DNA of 34,996 nt. Origin: Toxoplasma gondii ME49. Its lineage: Eukaryota > Apicomplexa > Conoidasida > Eucoccidiorida > Sarcocystidae. Below the pieces are notes generated by a model. It ran no database searches, was not told where the DNA came from, and saw nothing but the letters and a program-made list of their open reading frames with translations. The position numbers and the translations under genes are program-made. This document shows positions 7,075 to 16,034 of this stretch, one piece after another (the stretch's first letter is position 1; every line of letters begins with the position of its first letter). The stretch lies in contig NC_001799.1 of assembly GCF_000006565.2 (NCBI RefSeq), positions 1-34,996 on the forward strand, in the 5' to 3' direction.

Positions 7075-7116
7075 AATTAAATTATTAATTAAATTTAAAT
7101 TAAGAAACTAATTTAA

Positions 7117-7752
7117 ATGATAAATATTTTTTTAACATTTCCTATCAGATTATGGGATAATTGGCAAATTTATATTAAAAATTATAAATTTATAATTGAA
7201 TTTTGATTTTTATATAATACTACTTTTTCAGAAATAATTAAATTTATAAGTTTAAATTTAATTAATGAATTAAATATTATTAAAAATTTTAAAATTAGTA
7301 ATACAAAAAATAAAGCTTTTAGTAGTTATAGTAATAAAAAATTACGTCAACAAAAAGGATCAGGAAAAGCGAGAATAGGATCTAAAAAATCTGTATTACA
7401 AAAAGGAGGTTCAGTTGCTTTTGGTTTAAATTTAAAACGTTACTTTAATCCATTAATTAAAAAAACATTATTTTTAATTTTGAAATATTTATGTTTAAAT
7501 AAACGAACTAATATATATATTATAAATATAAATACTTTTAATAAATATTCAGTTAATTTTAAAGATTATTTAAAATTACAAGTACAATTAAATGGAATTT
7601 TAATACATAAACTTTTATGTTTAAATTTAACTAAAAACAATTTAGTATATTTTAAATTTACAAAACAAGGTAAACAAATTAATTTTTTAAAAAGTAATAA
7701 ACTTACTTGTTTAAAATTACTTTCTTTTAAATATATATTTATTTTTATTTAA
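7117..7752 (+). CDS. rpl4: Ribosomal protein uL4
   Basis: A 211-residue large-subunit protein when UGA is read as Trp. The family's conserved loop is clear at about residues 75-101: KLRQQKGSGKARIGSKKS, then VLQKGGSVAFG, matching bacterial KGTGRARQGS...GGGVVFGP. The in-frame UGA is codon 30 (7204-7206), and UGG also occurs (LWDNW, residues 12-16). Under the standard code only a C-terminal fragment from 7480 would remain, and it would lack the conserved loop. It heads the S10-type ribosomal protein block. rpl3 (upstream) and rpl23 (downstream) of the bacterial operon are missing. No Shine-Dalgarno before the ATG. Confidence 0.93.
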
Positions 7753-7773
7753 TAATTTTTTTTATATCAATCA

Positions 7774-8577
7774 ATGATACTAACTTTTATTAAAATTAAA
7801 AAATATAGAATTAAATATTTAATAATAAAAAAACAAAAAGCTTTTGGCAGAAATAATTTAGGTTTTATTACTTGTAGAGCTAAAGGTGGGGGGATTAAAA
7901 GAAATTTATATAAAATTTTAGATTCTAATTTTGCTAATTATGGAATGTCTTTTTCTTCAGCTTTCTATGTTAATATAATTTACGATTCATTTAGAAGAAT
8001 TTTTTTAGCTGTATACTTTATTATAAATTCTATAATAAAAAATATTTATAGATATTTTCTTTTAACTAAAAATTTAAAAATAGGTTCTCAAATTAATTTT
8101 GGTTTTAAAGCACCTCTTAAAATTGGAAATGCTTTACCTTTATATAAAATATTATTAGGATCATTTATATATAATATAGAAATAAGATATAAAGGAAAAG
8201 GTAGTTTAGTTAAGAATGCTAATCATAATGCTATTATACTTATGATTGGAGATATTTATGTTACAGTAAAATTACCTTCTGGTGAAATTAAATTATTATT
8301 AAAAAATTTATTTTGTATTTTAGGTCAATTAGAAATTAGAAGAAAAGTTAATAAAAATATAAAAAAACATGCTGGATTTAATAGAAAATTATCTATAAGA
8401 CCTAAAATCAGAGGAGCTGCAATGAATGCTGTTGACCATCCTCATGGAGGTGGAGAAGGAAAGGCTTCAGTTGGTTTTAAATTTGCTAGAACATTATGAG
8501 GAAAAGCTTTTAAAGGAATTAAAACAAGAAAGAAAAATAAACATTTATCTAGATTTATATTACAACATCGATTATAA
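7774..8577 (+). CDS. rpl2: Ribosomal protein uL2
   Basis: A 267-residue protein of the peptidyl-transferase region. N-terminal KAFGRNNLGFITCRAKGGG (residues 23-41) and the signature VDHPHGGGEGKASVGFKFAR (about 220-239) are diagnostic. The UGA at 8497-8499 is codon 242, exactly where L2 has the conserved Trp of the C-terminal P/L-W-G-K motif, and 25 further conserved residues follow (GKAFKGIKTRKKNKHLSRF, then ILQHRL) before UAA. This is one of the cleanest proofs of UGA=Trp in the window. It starts 21 bp after rpl4, leaving no room for rpl23. Confidence 0.95.
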
Positions 8578-8596
8578 TAAATATTTATAAGAAATT

Positions 8597-8809
8597 ATGA
8601 TAAAAATTATTTATAGAAAATTATTTATACCTAATTATTTTATAAAAAAATCAAAATATTTATATTATAGTATTAAACTTTATTATAAATATTTAATTAT
8701 AACACCTTTTTTAATTTGAAAATTAATGGAAGTTTATACTGGTAAATCTTTTATAACTATTAATATTACAAAAGATAAAATAGGAAGATCTTTACAATAT
8801 TTTTGTTAA
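8597..8809 (+). CDS. rps19: Ribosomal protein uS19
   Basis: A 70-residue protein on the small-subunit head. UGA codon 41 (8717-8719) sits where S19 has its conserved Trp (T.W.R), followed by the family's C-terminal pattern EVYTGKSFITINITKDKIG, then RSLQYF (compare NGK.FVPV.IT..MVGHKLGEF). It is shorter than usual (about 92 in bacteria), ending soon after this motif. It is missed entirely under the standard code because it is split into two short pieces. Confidence 0.88.
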
Positions 8810-8869
8810 AAATAAGAGTAGATAAATATTAAAATAATTTAATTATATAGTAAATGTATTAATGAAAAA

Positions 8870-9544
8870 ATGTTTGGACAACGAGTTAATTCATTAATTT
8901 TTTATTCTAAACTTTATTCAAAATATAATAATTTATGAACAATATATTTAAATAGTTTAAATTGAAATTGTTATTTTTTGAATATTATTAAATTTATTAA
9001 TTGTTTAATTTATTTAAAACAAAAAATTTTATTAAATAATTTTAATTTTTTTTCTTTAAATAATAAATATAAATTTCAATTAAATATAAATTGTATTTTT
9101 TATTTTTATAATTATTTTTTAAAACTTAAGATTTTTATAAAAGAAATTAATAATATTAAAAGAATTTATAAAAAAATAGATAATTTAAATAATTTAAAAC
9201 AAAAATATTATATTTATATTAATTTTTTAATATTAAAGAATCCTTTTTCTTCTATAACTTATTTATTTTATTATGTTATAAAAAAATTTAAACAAACTTT
9301 ATCTTTACGTAAGATTTTAAAACAACTTTCTTTATTAATACTTAATATTAAGAAAACTTCTATTAAAGGTATTAAAATTTTAGTTTCAGGTAAAATTAAT
9401 GGAGTAGTTATAGCAAAAAAGGAAACATGTAATTATGGTTTAAACTATTTTAATAAATATGTTTATAATATAAAATATAATGTATTTTATTTAAAAACAA
9501 AATTTGGAGTTTTAGGATTTAAATTTTGGATATTTTTAATTTAA
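8870..9544 (+). CDS. rps3: Ribosomal protein uS3
   Basis: A 224-residue mRNA-entry protein of the small subunit. The start MFGQRVNSLIF matches the S3 N-terminus (MGQKVNP..), which fixes the start at 8870. Two in-frame UGA codons follow at 23 (8936) and 32 (8963). The C-terminal domain shows ISGKINGVVIAKKETC-like sequence and ends with GVLGFKFWIFLI, the S3 C-terminal GV.GVK.WI motif, where the Trp is UGG. The middle is very Lys/Asn/Ile-rich and diverged. The 60 bp after rps19 hold nothing else. Confidence 0.92.
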
Positions 9545-9565
9545 ATAAATTTATTAAAAACTTTA

Positions 9566-9955
9566 ATGATTATTTTTAAACATTCACATAGAAGATCAAA
9601 ATTATTAAAAACTATAAAACCTATTAAACTAACTTATGGTGTTTGGACTATTAAATTAAAAAAATTTTTGTTTTGTAAACAAACATTTATAGATTTTTTA
9701 AAAAAATGTTTTAAATTTTGAAAAAAATCTTATAATTTTAAAATTTATAAAGTTACAATTAATACCAAAAAATCTTTAGAAAGTAGAATGGGAGGAGGTA
9801 AAGGTGATAATTTATATAAAATTTTTTCATTTAGACCTGGTACTTTCCTTTTAGAATATTATAATTTAAATAAATATCAAATATTATATTTATTTAAATT
9901 AATTAGTTGAAATAAAAAATATTATTTTAAATTTTTAAAAAAGAAATATATATAA
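9566..9955 (+). CDS. rpl16: Ribosomal protein uL16
   Basis: A 129-residue protein that binds 23S rRNA near the A-site tRNA. The start MIIFKHSHRRSKLL resembles the L16 N-terminus (P.R.K.RK), and the signature ESRMGGGKGDNLYKIFSFRP (about residues 72-91) matches L16 R-M-G-.-G-K-G. UGA codons are 52 (9719) and 115 (9908). The gene is invisible to standard-code ORF finding. It lies 21 bp after rps3 and 4 bp before rps17. Confidence 0.93.
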
Positions 9956-9959
9956 AATT

Positions 9960-10181
9960 ATGGTTATTAAAATAGGTTACGTTATAACAAATAAAAAAAA
10001 TACTAAGTATAAATTTATATTACCTTTTTGAAAAAAAAATTTAAAATATAAAAATATACAATTAAAAATTAAATCTAATTTTTTTCATGATTCTAGAAAA
10101 GAATTTTTACAAAATTTTATTGTATTAGTAAAATTTAATTGTAAGCAAAAAAAATATAATTTAATTAAAATTTTATATTAA
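9960..10181 (+). CDS. rps17: Ribosomal protein uS17
   Basis: A 73-residue primary 16S-binding protein. The N-terminus IGYVITNKKNTKYKF fits S17 (G.VVS.KM.KT..V), then HDSRKEF (S17 HDE.N) and the C-terminal VKFNCKQKKYNLIKIL (ECRPLSK.K...). The UGA at codon 24 (10029-10031) lies just after the first beta strand. The bacterial neighbour rpl29 is missing between rpl16 and rps17. It is short but within reach of plastid S17. Confidence 0.85.
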
Positions 10182-10197
10182 TATAAATAAAATAATT

Positions 10198-10563
10198 ATG
10201 ACTCAATTAAATAGTTTTTTTTATGTTTCAGATAATACTGGAGTTAAAAAAATTTTTAGTATACAAAATATAACTAGAAATTCATTTTTAGTAAATACAA
10301 CAGATATTATATTAGGGATTATTAAGGAAATTTCATTTAAATCCTCTTTTAAATATTCTGAAATAGTTTATGGTTTTGTAGTTAGATTAAAAAAAACTCA
10401 AAATATTCAAAATCGTTATAATTATATTTTTAATGAAAATGCAGTTATTTTAATTGATAAAAATTTTAATCCATTAGGAACTAGAATTTTTGGTTTATTT
10501 CCAGAAAATTTAAAAAATAATAATTACTTAAAATTAAATTCTTTAGTTTTAAATATAATTTAA
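10198..10563 (+). CDS. rpl14: Ribosomal protein uL14
   Basis: A 121-residue, full-length large-subunit protein. Conserved features are SDNTGVKKIFSIQNI (L14 ADNSGA..), an internal strand GFVVRLKKTQ (VVRTKK), the loop ENAVILIDKNFNPLGTRIFG (residues about 79-98, L14 NA.VL......P.GTRI.GP), and the C-terminal L.SL.L.. end. No UGA. It lies 16 bp after rps17. rpl24, rpl5 and rps14 of the bacterial spc operon are absent downstream. Confidence 0.95.
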   Translation: MTQLNSFFYVSDNTGVKKIFSIQNITRNSFLVNTTDIILGIIKEISFKSSFKYSEIVYGFVVRLKKTQNIQNRYNYIFNENAVILIDKNFNPLGTRIFGLFPENLKNNNYLKLNSLVLNII

Positions 10564-10614
10564 TGAAATATTATAAATATAATTAAATATTTTTATTTTT
10601 ATAAAAAAAGAATT

Positions 10615-10968
10615 ATGGTAAAATTAAAAAAATTATTAATCTTTTTAAAAATAACTCATTAAAGAAAAAAAAAAATTATTCTTTCTTATAGTTATAAAAT
10701 TTATAAAATACTACAAAGTTTAAATTTAATTTTAAATCTTTATGAATTATATTATATAAACAATTTTATTATTATAATATTTAATTCTAAAATTAAAAAA
10801 TTAAAATTTTTATCACAAAATATTAATATTATTAAAAATAATCTTTATAAATTTTTTTTTATTAAAAAACAAATTTATTTAATTTCTACAACTAAAGGAT
10901 TAATGTCAGGTCTAGAAGCTTATAAATTAAATTTAAAAGGAAAACTAATTTGTATATTATATTTTTAA
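10615..10968 (+). CDS. rps8: Ribosomal protein uS8, with an in-frame UAA
   Basis: The C-terminus is unmistakable S8: LISTTKGLMSGLEAYKLNLK and GKLICILYF (compare ISTS.G.M....A...G.GGE.L). The frame is open back to ATG at 10615 except for UAA at 10660-10662, codon 16, after MVKLKKLLIFLKITH. The sequence on both sides is in the same frame, and the part after the stop (basic RKKK, then IILSYSYKIYKILQ) aligns with S8's KH..V.IP.SK....I. The first AUG after the UAA is only about 28 codons from the end (in GLM), so internal AUG initiation would not make S8. This suggests readthrough, editing, non-AUG initiation or a sequence error. Total 118 codons, close to the family. Confidence 0.75.
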
Positions 10969-11007
10969 AATATTAAATAATTAATATAATAATTATTGAA
11001 TTATATA

Positions 11008-11556
11008 ATGAAAACTTTTAAAATTATATCTAATATTTATAAAAAAAATTATATTTCTTATTTTTGAATTTGAGATAATAAAATTAAAATAAATAGGTTA
11101 ATATTAATATTCTATAATATTAAATTTATATTATTATATAATAATATATATTTTTTTCCTTTTTTAAATTTTAAATTTTTATTAATTAGTTTGTTTTCTC
11201 AATCAAATATTATAAAAAAATTATTTAATTTAGCGGAAAAAAATTTAAATATTGATTTTTTTTTAAAATTGCATTTAATTGGAGTAGGATATAAAATATT
11301 TTATTTAAAAAATATTTTAATTTTAATGCTTAATTATAGCCATATTATTAAACTTAAGTTTTTAAATTTTACTGATTTAAATATACAGATTGAAGCTGCT
11401 AATAGTATTATTTTAAAAAGTATAAATAAAAGTATATTAGGAATTTTTAGTTCTATTATTAAATTATTTAGAATGAATAATAATTATGATAAAAATGGAA
11501 TTAAAAATATTTATGAATATTTAAAATTAAATAAATTAAAATTGATAAAAAAATAA
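11008..11556 (+). CDS. rpl6: Ribosomal protein uL6
   Basis: A 182-residue large-subunit protein. UGA codons 20 and 22 (11065, 11071; read ..YISYFWIWDNKIK..) interrupt the N-terminal domain. From about residue 84 the L6 pattern is visible: LIGVGYKIFYLKNILILML (L6 GVGYRA...), then IEAANSIILKSINKSILGIF (I.G.DK..VG..A) and the GIKNIYEYLKL tail in place of GKGIRY. Poorly conserved but in the right place between rps8 and rps5. rpl18, which normally follows, is missing. Confidence 0.85.
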
Positions 11557-11578
11557 TAAAATTTTATATATTGTATTT

Positions 11579-12388
11579 ATGATGTTTTTAAAAAAAAAAA
11601 CTTTTTTTATTTTAAATTTTAATAAATTTTCTAAACAATATTTTAAATATAATAAAAATATAATATTTAATAATTTAATTAAACAGTTATATAATTTTTT
11701 ATTTTATTTATATATTTTAAAAGATTTTATTTTTTATAAATATTTTTTCTTTAAAAATAAAACTTATTGGTATTTAATAAATATTTTTTTATTTTTATTA
11801 AATTTAAATTTTCTTAAATTATTAAATATTAATATAAATAATTCTTTTAATACTATTTCTAAGATTAAAAAAAATATATCTTTATATTATATATATATAA
11901 TTAAAATTTTATTAATATTTAATTATAATTTATTTTTATTATTCTTTTATAAAACAAATAAATATAATAAAATTTTACAAAAAATAATAGAAATAAAAAA
12001 AATATCTAAAACAAAACAAAAAGGACGTATTAGAAGATTTAAAGTTTTACTTTTAATAGGAGCAAAAAACGCTTGAATAGGTATCGGAGTTTCTAAAGAT
12101 TTTTATTTACAAGAAGCTATAAATAAAGCTCGTTTTTTTGCTTTTAAAAAAATATATTTTTTTTATATTATTTTAGAAAAATTATTTTATTATTCAAATA
12201 CTATTAATAAAATTAAATGTATTATTATATATAAACCTATATTTTATGGTATACAAGTTTCATTTTTAATACAAATTTTCCTAGATTTATTAGGATATAA
12301 TGTTTTAATAATTAAAATATTTAAACATACTACGAAATATACTTTAATTAATTTTTTTATAAAATTATTAATAGATTTAACTAATTAA
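11579..12388 (+). CDS. rps5: Ribosomal protein uS5
   Basis: A 269-residue protein, long for S5 (about 165 in bacteria), because of a poorly conserved, Asn/Lys/Phe-rich extension of about 140 residues. The S5 core begins near residue 143: KQKGRIRRFKVLLLIGAKNA, then Trp166 encoded by UGA (12074-12076), then IGIGVSKDFYLQEAINKA (compare R.RF.ALVVVG...GRVG.G.GKA.EV..AI.KA). Reading the UGA as stop would remove the whole second half. The extension may be plastid-specific or contain an internal start. It lies 16 bp before rpl36. Confidence 0.9.
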
Positions 12389-12404
12389 ATTTTAATAAAA
12401 CATA

Positions 12405-12518
12405 ATGAAAATTAGATCTTCTTTAAAATATTTTTGTTTAAATTGTAAAAAAAAATCTTATAAAAAAAAACAAATTATAAAATGTAGTAATTTAAAACAT
12501 AATCAACGTCAGAAATAA
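12405..12518 (+). CDS. rpl36: Ribosomal protein bL36
   Basis: A 37-residue protein, exactly the family length. The zinc-binding pattern is present: MKIRSSLKYFCLNCKKKSYK, then C-x4-H in IKCSNLKHNQRQK (C-x2-C at 11 and 14, C27, H32), like MKV..SVK..C..C....R.G...V.C.NP.HKQRQG. It is too short for routine ORF finding. It is followed after 3 bp by rps11, so the rps13 usually found between them is missing. Confidence 0.95.
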   Translation: MKIRSSLKYFCLNCKKKSYKKKQIIKCSNLKHNQRQK

Positions 12519-12521
12519 ATT

Positions 12522-12929
12522 ATGATAACAAATAAAATATTTACTTTATATATTAAATCTACAGGTAAAAATACTTTTTTATCTTTATTACAAAATAATC
12601 TAATATTTAATACTAATAAATTAATTTTAGATAAAAAACAAAATATTTTAAATACTTATTCATGCGGGAATTTTGGTTTTAAAAATAGAAAAAAAGAAAC
12701 TGCATTTGCTTGTAGTTTTATAGTTACTAAAATTTTATTATTAATTATAAATTTAAAAATTAAATTTTTTCATATTGTTATGAAAGGAATAGGATTATAT
12801 AGAAAAATTATATTAACTACTATTTTAACATTTTTAAATGAACATCCTGATTTAAAACTATTATCTATAACAGATTTAACGCAAAGTTCTTTTAATGGAT
12901 GTTCTTCAAAAAAAAGAAAAAAACATTAA
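12522..12929 (+). CDS. rps11: Ribosomal protein uS11
   Basis: A 135-residue small-subunit platform protein. It shows SCGNFGFKNRKKETAFACSF (about residues 47-66; S11 S.G..GFKG.RK.TP.AA..A) and the C-terminal DLTQSSFNGCSSKKRKKH (S11 D.TP.PHNGCRPPK.RR). No UGA. In the bacterial alpha operon rpoA would follow; here rps12 starts 6 bp later, so the plastid gene for the polymerase alpha subunit is absent. Confidence 0.94.
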   Translation: MITNKIFTLYIKSTGKNTFLSLLQNNLIFNTNKLILDKKQNILNTYSCGNFGFKNRKKETAFACSFIVTKILLLIINLKIKFFHIVMKGIGLYRKIILTTILTFLNEHPDLKLLSITDLTQSSFNGCSSKKRKKH

Positions 12930-12935
12930 ATTATA

Positions 12936-13301
12936 ATGCTTACAAATAATCAATTATTAAAACATTCACGTATAAAAAAAAAAAAACAATCTTATAATTT
13001 TTATACTAAACCACAAATTAAAGGTTTATGTATTAAAGTTTTTACACGAACTCCTAAAAAACCTAACTCAGCTTTAAGAAAAATAGCTAAAATAAAACTT
13101 AAAAATAAAAAAGAAATTTTAGCTTATATTCCTGGAGAAGGTCATGCTTTACAAGATCATAATTTTGTTTTAATAAAAAAAGGAAGAGTACAAGATTTAC
13201 CTGGAATTAAATATAAAGTAATTAGAGGTGTTTTAGATACTATAGGAGTTTTAAATAGAAAATCTAGTAGATCTAAATATGGTACAAAGAAAATAATATA
13301 A
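12936..13301 (+). CDS. rps12: Ribosomal protein uS12
   Basis: A 121-residue decoding-centre protein, full length. The two signatures are intact: [20 protein letters not shown] (about residues 35-54; the [10 protein letters not shown] loop near the A site) and [19 protein letters not shown] (about 88-106; GG.VKDLPGVRY). It is followed by rps7 and tufA, the bacterial str order. Placing str directly after rps11 is the arrangement of red-algal plastids. Confidence 0.97.
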   Translation: MLTNNQLLKHSRIKKKKQSYNFYTKPQIKGLCIKVFTRTPKKPNSALRKIAKIKLKNKKEILAYIPGEGHALQDHNFVLIKKGRVQDLPGIKYKVIRGVLDTIGVLNRKSSRSKYGTKKII

Positions 13302-13321
13302 ATTTATTTATAAAATTTAAA

Positions 13322-13732
13322 ATGATTTATTTTTATCAAAAACAATTTACAATTTTTTATTTAATTCAAAAATTAATACTTTCTGGTAAAAAAAGAAAAA
13401 CTGGAAATTTAGTATTAAATTTTTTAATTTTATTTAAAAGAAAAAATAAAGATTATTTATATAATTTAGAAAAAATAATTATAAAATTAATGGTATTTTT
13501 TACTTTTAAAATGAAAAAAATAAATACTTCTATTTATCAAGTACCACAACCAATTATATATAAAAAATCATTATTTAAAGCTATTTCATGATTAGTTAAA
13601 GCTATAAAAAATAAATCAAAAAATAAAATATCAACATATAAAAAATTATATTTAGAATGTGATAATATTTTAAAACAACAAGGTAAAGCTTTAATTAATA
13701 GAATCCTTATTTATTTAACGTATAAAAAATAA
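13322..13732 (+). CDS. rps7: Ribosomal protein uS7
   Basis: A 136-residue 16S-nucleating protein of the small-subunit head. It shows SGKKRKTGNLVLNFL near residue 20 (S7 GKK..A), STYQVP equivalent INTSIYQVPQPI (about 67-79), then KAIS-W-LVKAIKNKSKN where Trp90 is UGA (13589-13591), matching the near-universal RWL(V/L) of S7. The tail LYLECDNILKQQGKALINRI fits EL.DA....G.A....E. It is slightly shorter than bacterial S7. Confidence 0.93.
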
Positions 13733-13790
13733 GGTTTTTAAGTCAAAAGTATTAGTTCTATTATAATAAGTTTTATCATTTATAATAAAT

Positions 13791-14996
13791 ATGGCTAAAG
13801 AAATTTTTAAAAAACAAAAACCTCATATAAATATAGGAACAATTGGACATGTAGATCATGGAAAAACTACTTTAACTGCTGCTATTACTTATGTATTAGC
13901 TAAAAATAATCAAGCAAAACTTAAAACTTACAAAGAAATTGATTGTGCTCCTGAAGAAATAGCTAGAGGAATTACAATTAAAACTTCACATATTGAATAT
14001 GAAACTGCTGTAAGACATTATGCTCATATTGATTGTCCTGGACATGCTGATTATATTAAGAATATGATTACTGGAGCCGCACAAATGGATGGAGCAATCT
14101 TAGTAGTATCTGCTGTAGATGGGCCAATGCCACAAACTAAAGAACATTTATTATTAGCTAAACAAATAGGTATTTCAAATATTATTGTATTTCTAAATAA
14201 AATAGATTTAATAGACGATAACGAAATTTTAGAGTTAGTAGAATTAGAAACTCGTGAATTATTAGATAAATATAATTTTTCATCAGATACACCTATTATT
14301 ACTGGTTCTGCTTTAAAAGCTTTAGATAATAATTTAACATCAAATATTTGGGTAGATAAAATTTATGAATTATTAACAGCTTTAGATTCATATATCCCTT
14401 TACCAAAAAGAGATTTAGATAAACCTTTTCTTTTAGCTATTGAAGATATATTTTCAATTACAGGAAGAGGTACAGTAGTTACTGGAAAAATTGAAAGAGG
14501 TTCTATTAAATTAGGCGATACAGTAACAATGTTAGGTTTTAATATTTCTAAAAATGTAGTAGTTATAGGATTAGAAATGTTTCAAAAAACCTTAGAAATA
14601 GGTGAAGCTGGAGACAATGTAGGTATTTTATTAAGAGGTATTCAAAAAACTGAAGTAAAACGTGGTATGATTTTATCAAAACCTTTAACTATGACTCTTC
14701 ATTCTATATTTCAAGCAGATGTATATATTTTAACTGTAGCTGAAGGTGGTAGAGAAAAACCTATTTTTGAAGGATATTGCCCTCAATTTTATTTATATAC
14801 GATAAATATTACAGGTTCAATAAAATTTTCTTCAGAAACAAAAGAAACTGGTACAAAAATGATTCTTCCTGGAGATAGAGTTAAATTAAATGTTACATTA
14901 ATTTATTCTATTGCAATGGAAAAAGGTATGAGATTTGCTATTAGAGAAGGAGGTCGTACTATAGGAGCAGGTATAATTACTGATATTATAAAATAA
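13791..14996 (+). CDS. tufA: Elongation factor EF-Tu
   Basis: A 401-residue GTPase that brings aminoacyl-tRNA to the ribosome. All GTP-binding motifs are intact: G1 GHVDHGKT (residues 19-26), G2 ARGITI (switch I), G3 DCPGH, G4 NKID, G5 SALKAL. Domain 2 ([13 protein letters not shown]) and domain 3 ending [17 protein letters not shown] are typical. It has no UGA: its Trp (NIWVDK) is UGG, and codon use is less extreme than that of its neighbours, as expected for a highly expressed conserved gene. The 58 bp upstream contain no recognisable promoter or Shine-Dalgarno. It is known as the target of elfamycin-type drugs in other plastids and bacteria. Confidence 0.98.
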   Translation: MAKEIFKKQKPHINIGTIGHVDHGKTTLTAAITYVLAKNNQAKLKTYKEIDCAPEEIARGITIKTSHIEYETAVRHYAHIDCPGHADYIKNMITGAAQMDGAILVVSAVDGPMPQTKEHLLLAKQIGISNIIVFLNKIDLIDDNEILELVELETRELLDKYNFSSDTPIITGSALKALDNNLTSNIWVDKIYELLTALDSYIPLPKRDLDKPFLLAIEDIFSITGRGTVVTGKIERGSIKLGDTVTMLGFNISKNVVVIGLEMFQKTLEIGEAGDNVGILLRGIQKTEVKRGMILSKPLTMTLHSIFQADVYILTVAEGGREKPIFEGYCPQFYLYTINITGSIKFSSETKETGTKMILPGDRVKLNVTLIYSIAMEKGMRFAIREGGRTIGAGIITDIIK

Positions 14997-15006
14997 TAAT
15001 TTTATT

Positions 15007-15138
15007 ATGAATAAAAAAAAAGTTATTATAAATAAATTAAAAAAACAAAAAAATTTTTATTTAAATTTAAGATATTTATATTTAAAACAACTATCTAATT
15101 GAAATAATAAAATTTTTAATTTTATTAAATTAAAATAA
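15007..15138 (+). CDS. Unassigned small ORF, 43 aa, basic
   Basis: An ATG-to-TAA frame of 43 residues with one UGA read as Trp (codon 32, 15100-15102) and 14 Lys. It begins 10 bp after tufA in the same direction and ends 12 bp before the convergent trnF. I do not recognise it. Red-algal plastids have rps10 here, but no S10 motif is seen. Lys-rich composition would suit a ribosomal protein remnant, or the frame may be chance in AT-rich DNA. Confidence 0.4.
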
Positions 15139-15150
15139 TTATAATTAAAA

Positions 15151-15222
15151 TGTTGAAAATCAGAATTGAACTGATAACTTAAGGATCTTCAGTCCTTTGC
15201 TCTACCATTGAGCTATTTCAAC
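15151..15222 (-). tRNA. trnF: tRNA-Phe (GAA)
   Basis: Minus-strand cloverleaf with acceptor GTTGAAA/TTTCAAC, D stem GCTC/GAGC, anticodon stem AAGGA/TCCTT with loop CTGAAGA (GAA), T loop TTCAATT, discriminator A. It stands antisense to the surrounding plus-strand unit. Confidence 0.94.
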
Positions 15223-15240
15223 TATAATAATAATTATTAT

Positions 15241-15312
15241 TAAAAAGTAGCCAAGTGGTAAGGCAACGGATTTTGATTCCGAGATACATAGGTTCGAATC
15301 CTTTCTTTTTAA
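15241..15312 (+). tRNA. trnQ: tRNA-Gln (UUG)
   Basis: Acceptor TAAAAAG/CTTTTTA, anticodon loop TTTTGAT (UUG) on stem CGGA/TCCG, T stem ATAGG/CCTTT, loop TTCGAAT. It starts 18 bp from the divergent trnF. Confidence 0.92.
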
Positions 15313-15340
15313 AAAATTTAAATAATATAAAAAAATAATT

Positions 15341-15411
15341 ACGTTTTTAGTTTAATGGTAGAATAAAGGTCTCCAAAATCTAAGGTGAAAGTTCAACTCT
15401 TTCAAAACGTG
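15341..15411 (+). tRNA. trnW: tRNA-Trp (CCA)
   Basis: Acceptor ACGTTTT/AAAACGT is perfectly paired, D stem GTTT/GAAT, anticodon loop CTCCAAA with anticodon CCA, discriminator G as expected for Trp. The anticodon stem is weak (one G-U, one A-A at the top). It is the only Trp tRNA in the genome although UGA is used as Trp in many genes. A CCA anticodon pairs with UGG; reading UGA would need C34 editing or modification to U, or a C-A wobble helped by the unusual stem. Confidence 0.94.
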
Positions 15412-15450
15412 ACTATTTATTTTTTAAATTAAAATTATTTTTTAAATAAA

Positions 15451-15846
15451 ATGGTAAAATTTAAATTAAAAATTATAAAATTAATATTACATACAGAATT
15501 AACTAATTTTTTATCATCTTTAAGTTCTATTTTAGGACCTATAGGTATTAATATAAATTTATTTTTTCAAGAATATAATAAACGTATTAAATTAAAAAAT
15601 AATATAGATTTACCTTTACATATTATTGTATATAACGATAAATCTTATGTATTAAATTTTAATCTTATTTATACATCATTTTTCTTTATAACTAAATTAC
15701 AAAAAGTTTTTAAAAAAAAACAAAATAAACAGTATTTAATAAAAAAATTTTCATTTTTAAAACAGATTAAATTATTTCCTAAATCGAATATTAGTATTTG
15801 CAAAACAATTAAAGCTACATTAAATTCTTTTTATAATATAAATTAA
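15451..15846 (+). CDS. rpl11: Ribosomal protein uL11
   Basis: A 131-residue protein of the GTPase-associated centre, the family's usual length (about 140). The N-terminal domain is clear: SSILGPIGININLFFQEYNK (about residues 25-44; L11 P.LG..G.NI..F...FN). The C-terminal RNA-binding domain is diverged but ends with SICKTIKATLNSF (I..IAGTARSMG region). The protein and the A1067-region of LSU form the thiostrepton site in bacteria. No UGA. It starts a group rpl11-orf58-orf105-clpC with gaps of 8, 3 and 42 bp. Confidence 0.88.
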   Translation: MVKFKLKIIKLILHTELTNFLSSLSSILGPIGININLFFQEYNKRIKLKNNIDLPLHIIVYNDKSYVLNFNLIYTSFFFITKLQKVFKKKQNKQYLIKKFSFLKQIKLFPKSNISICKTIKATLNSFYNIN

Positions 15847-15854
15847 AATTAAAT

Positions 15855-16031
15855 ATGATTTGTTTAAATCTTTCAAAATTTAAAGTTATATTAAAAAAAT
15901 ATTTTGTAAAAAAATCAGGAACAAAACAAATAAATTTTATTTATAAAAAATATATAAAAAAAATTTTTATGAAATATTATTATTTTGGCTTTTTATCTTA
16001 TAAAGCAATAAATTATATAGTTTTATTTTAA
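15855..16031 (+). CDS. Unassigned ORF, 58 aa
   Basis: A 58-residue, Lys/Tyr/Ile-rich frame starting 8 bp after rpl11 and ending 3 bp before the next ORF, which argues that it is a real member of this operon. The N-terminal half is basic (FKVILKKYFVKKSGTKQ); the C-terminal stretch YYYFGFLSYKAINYIVLF is hydrophobic. No family is recognised. It is too short for most ORF finders and has no UGA. Confidence 0.5.
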   Translation: MICLNLSKFKVILKKYFVKKSGTKQINFIYKKYIKKIFMKYYYFGFLSYKAINYIVLF

Positions 16032-16034
16032 CTT

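Noticed and set aside
8978..9544. rps3 starting at TTG 8978
   Set aside because: The frame extends upstream through two UGA codons to ATG 8870, where the S3 N-terminus MFGQRVNS is found.
13733..13790. Possible gene or promoter between rps7 and tufA
   Set aside because: 58 bp with no tRNA fold, no ORF and no clear -35/-10; only a short leader can be claimed.
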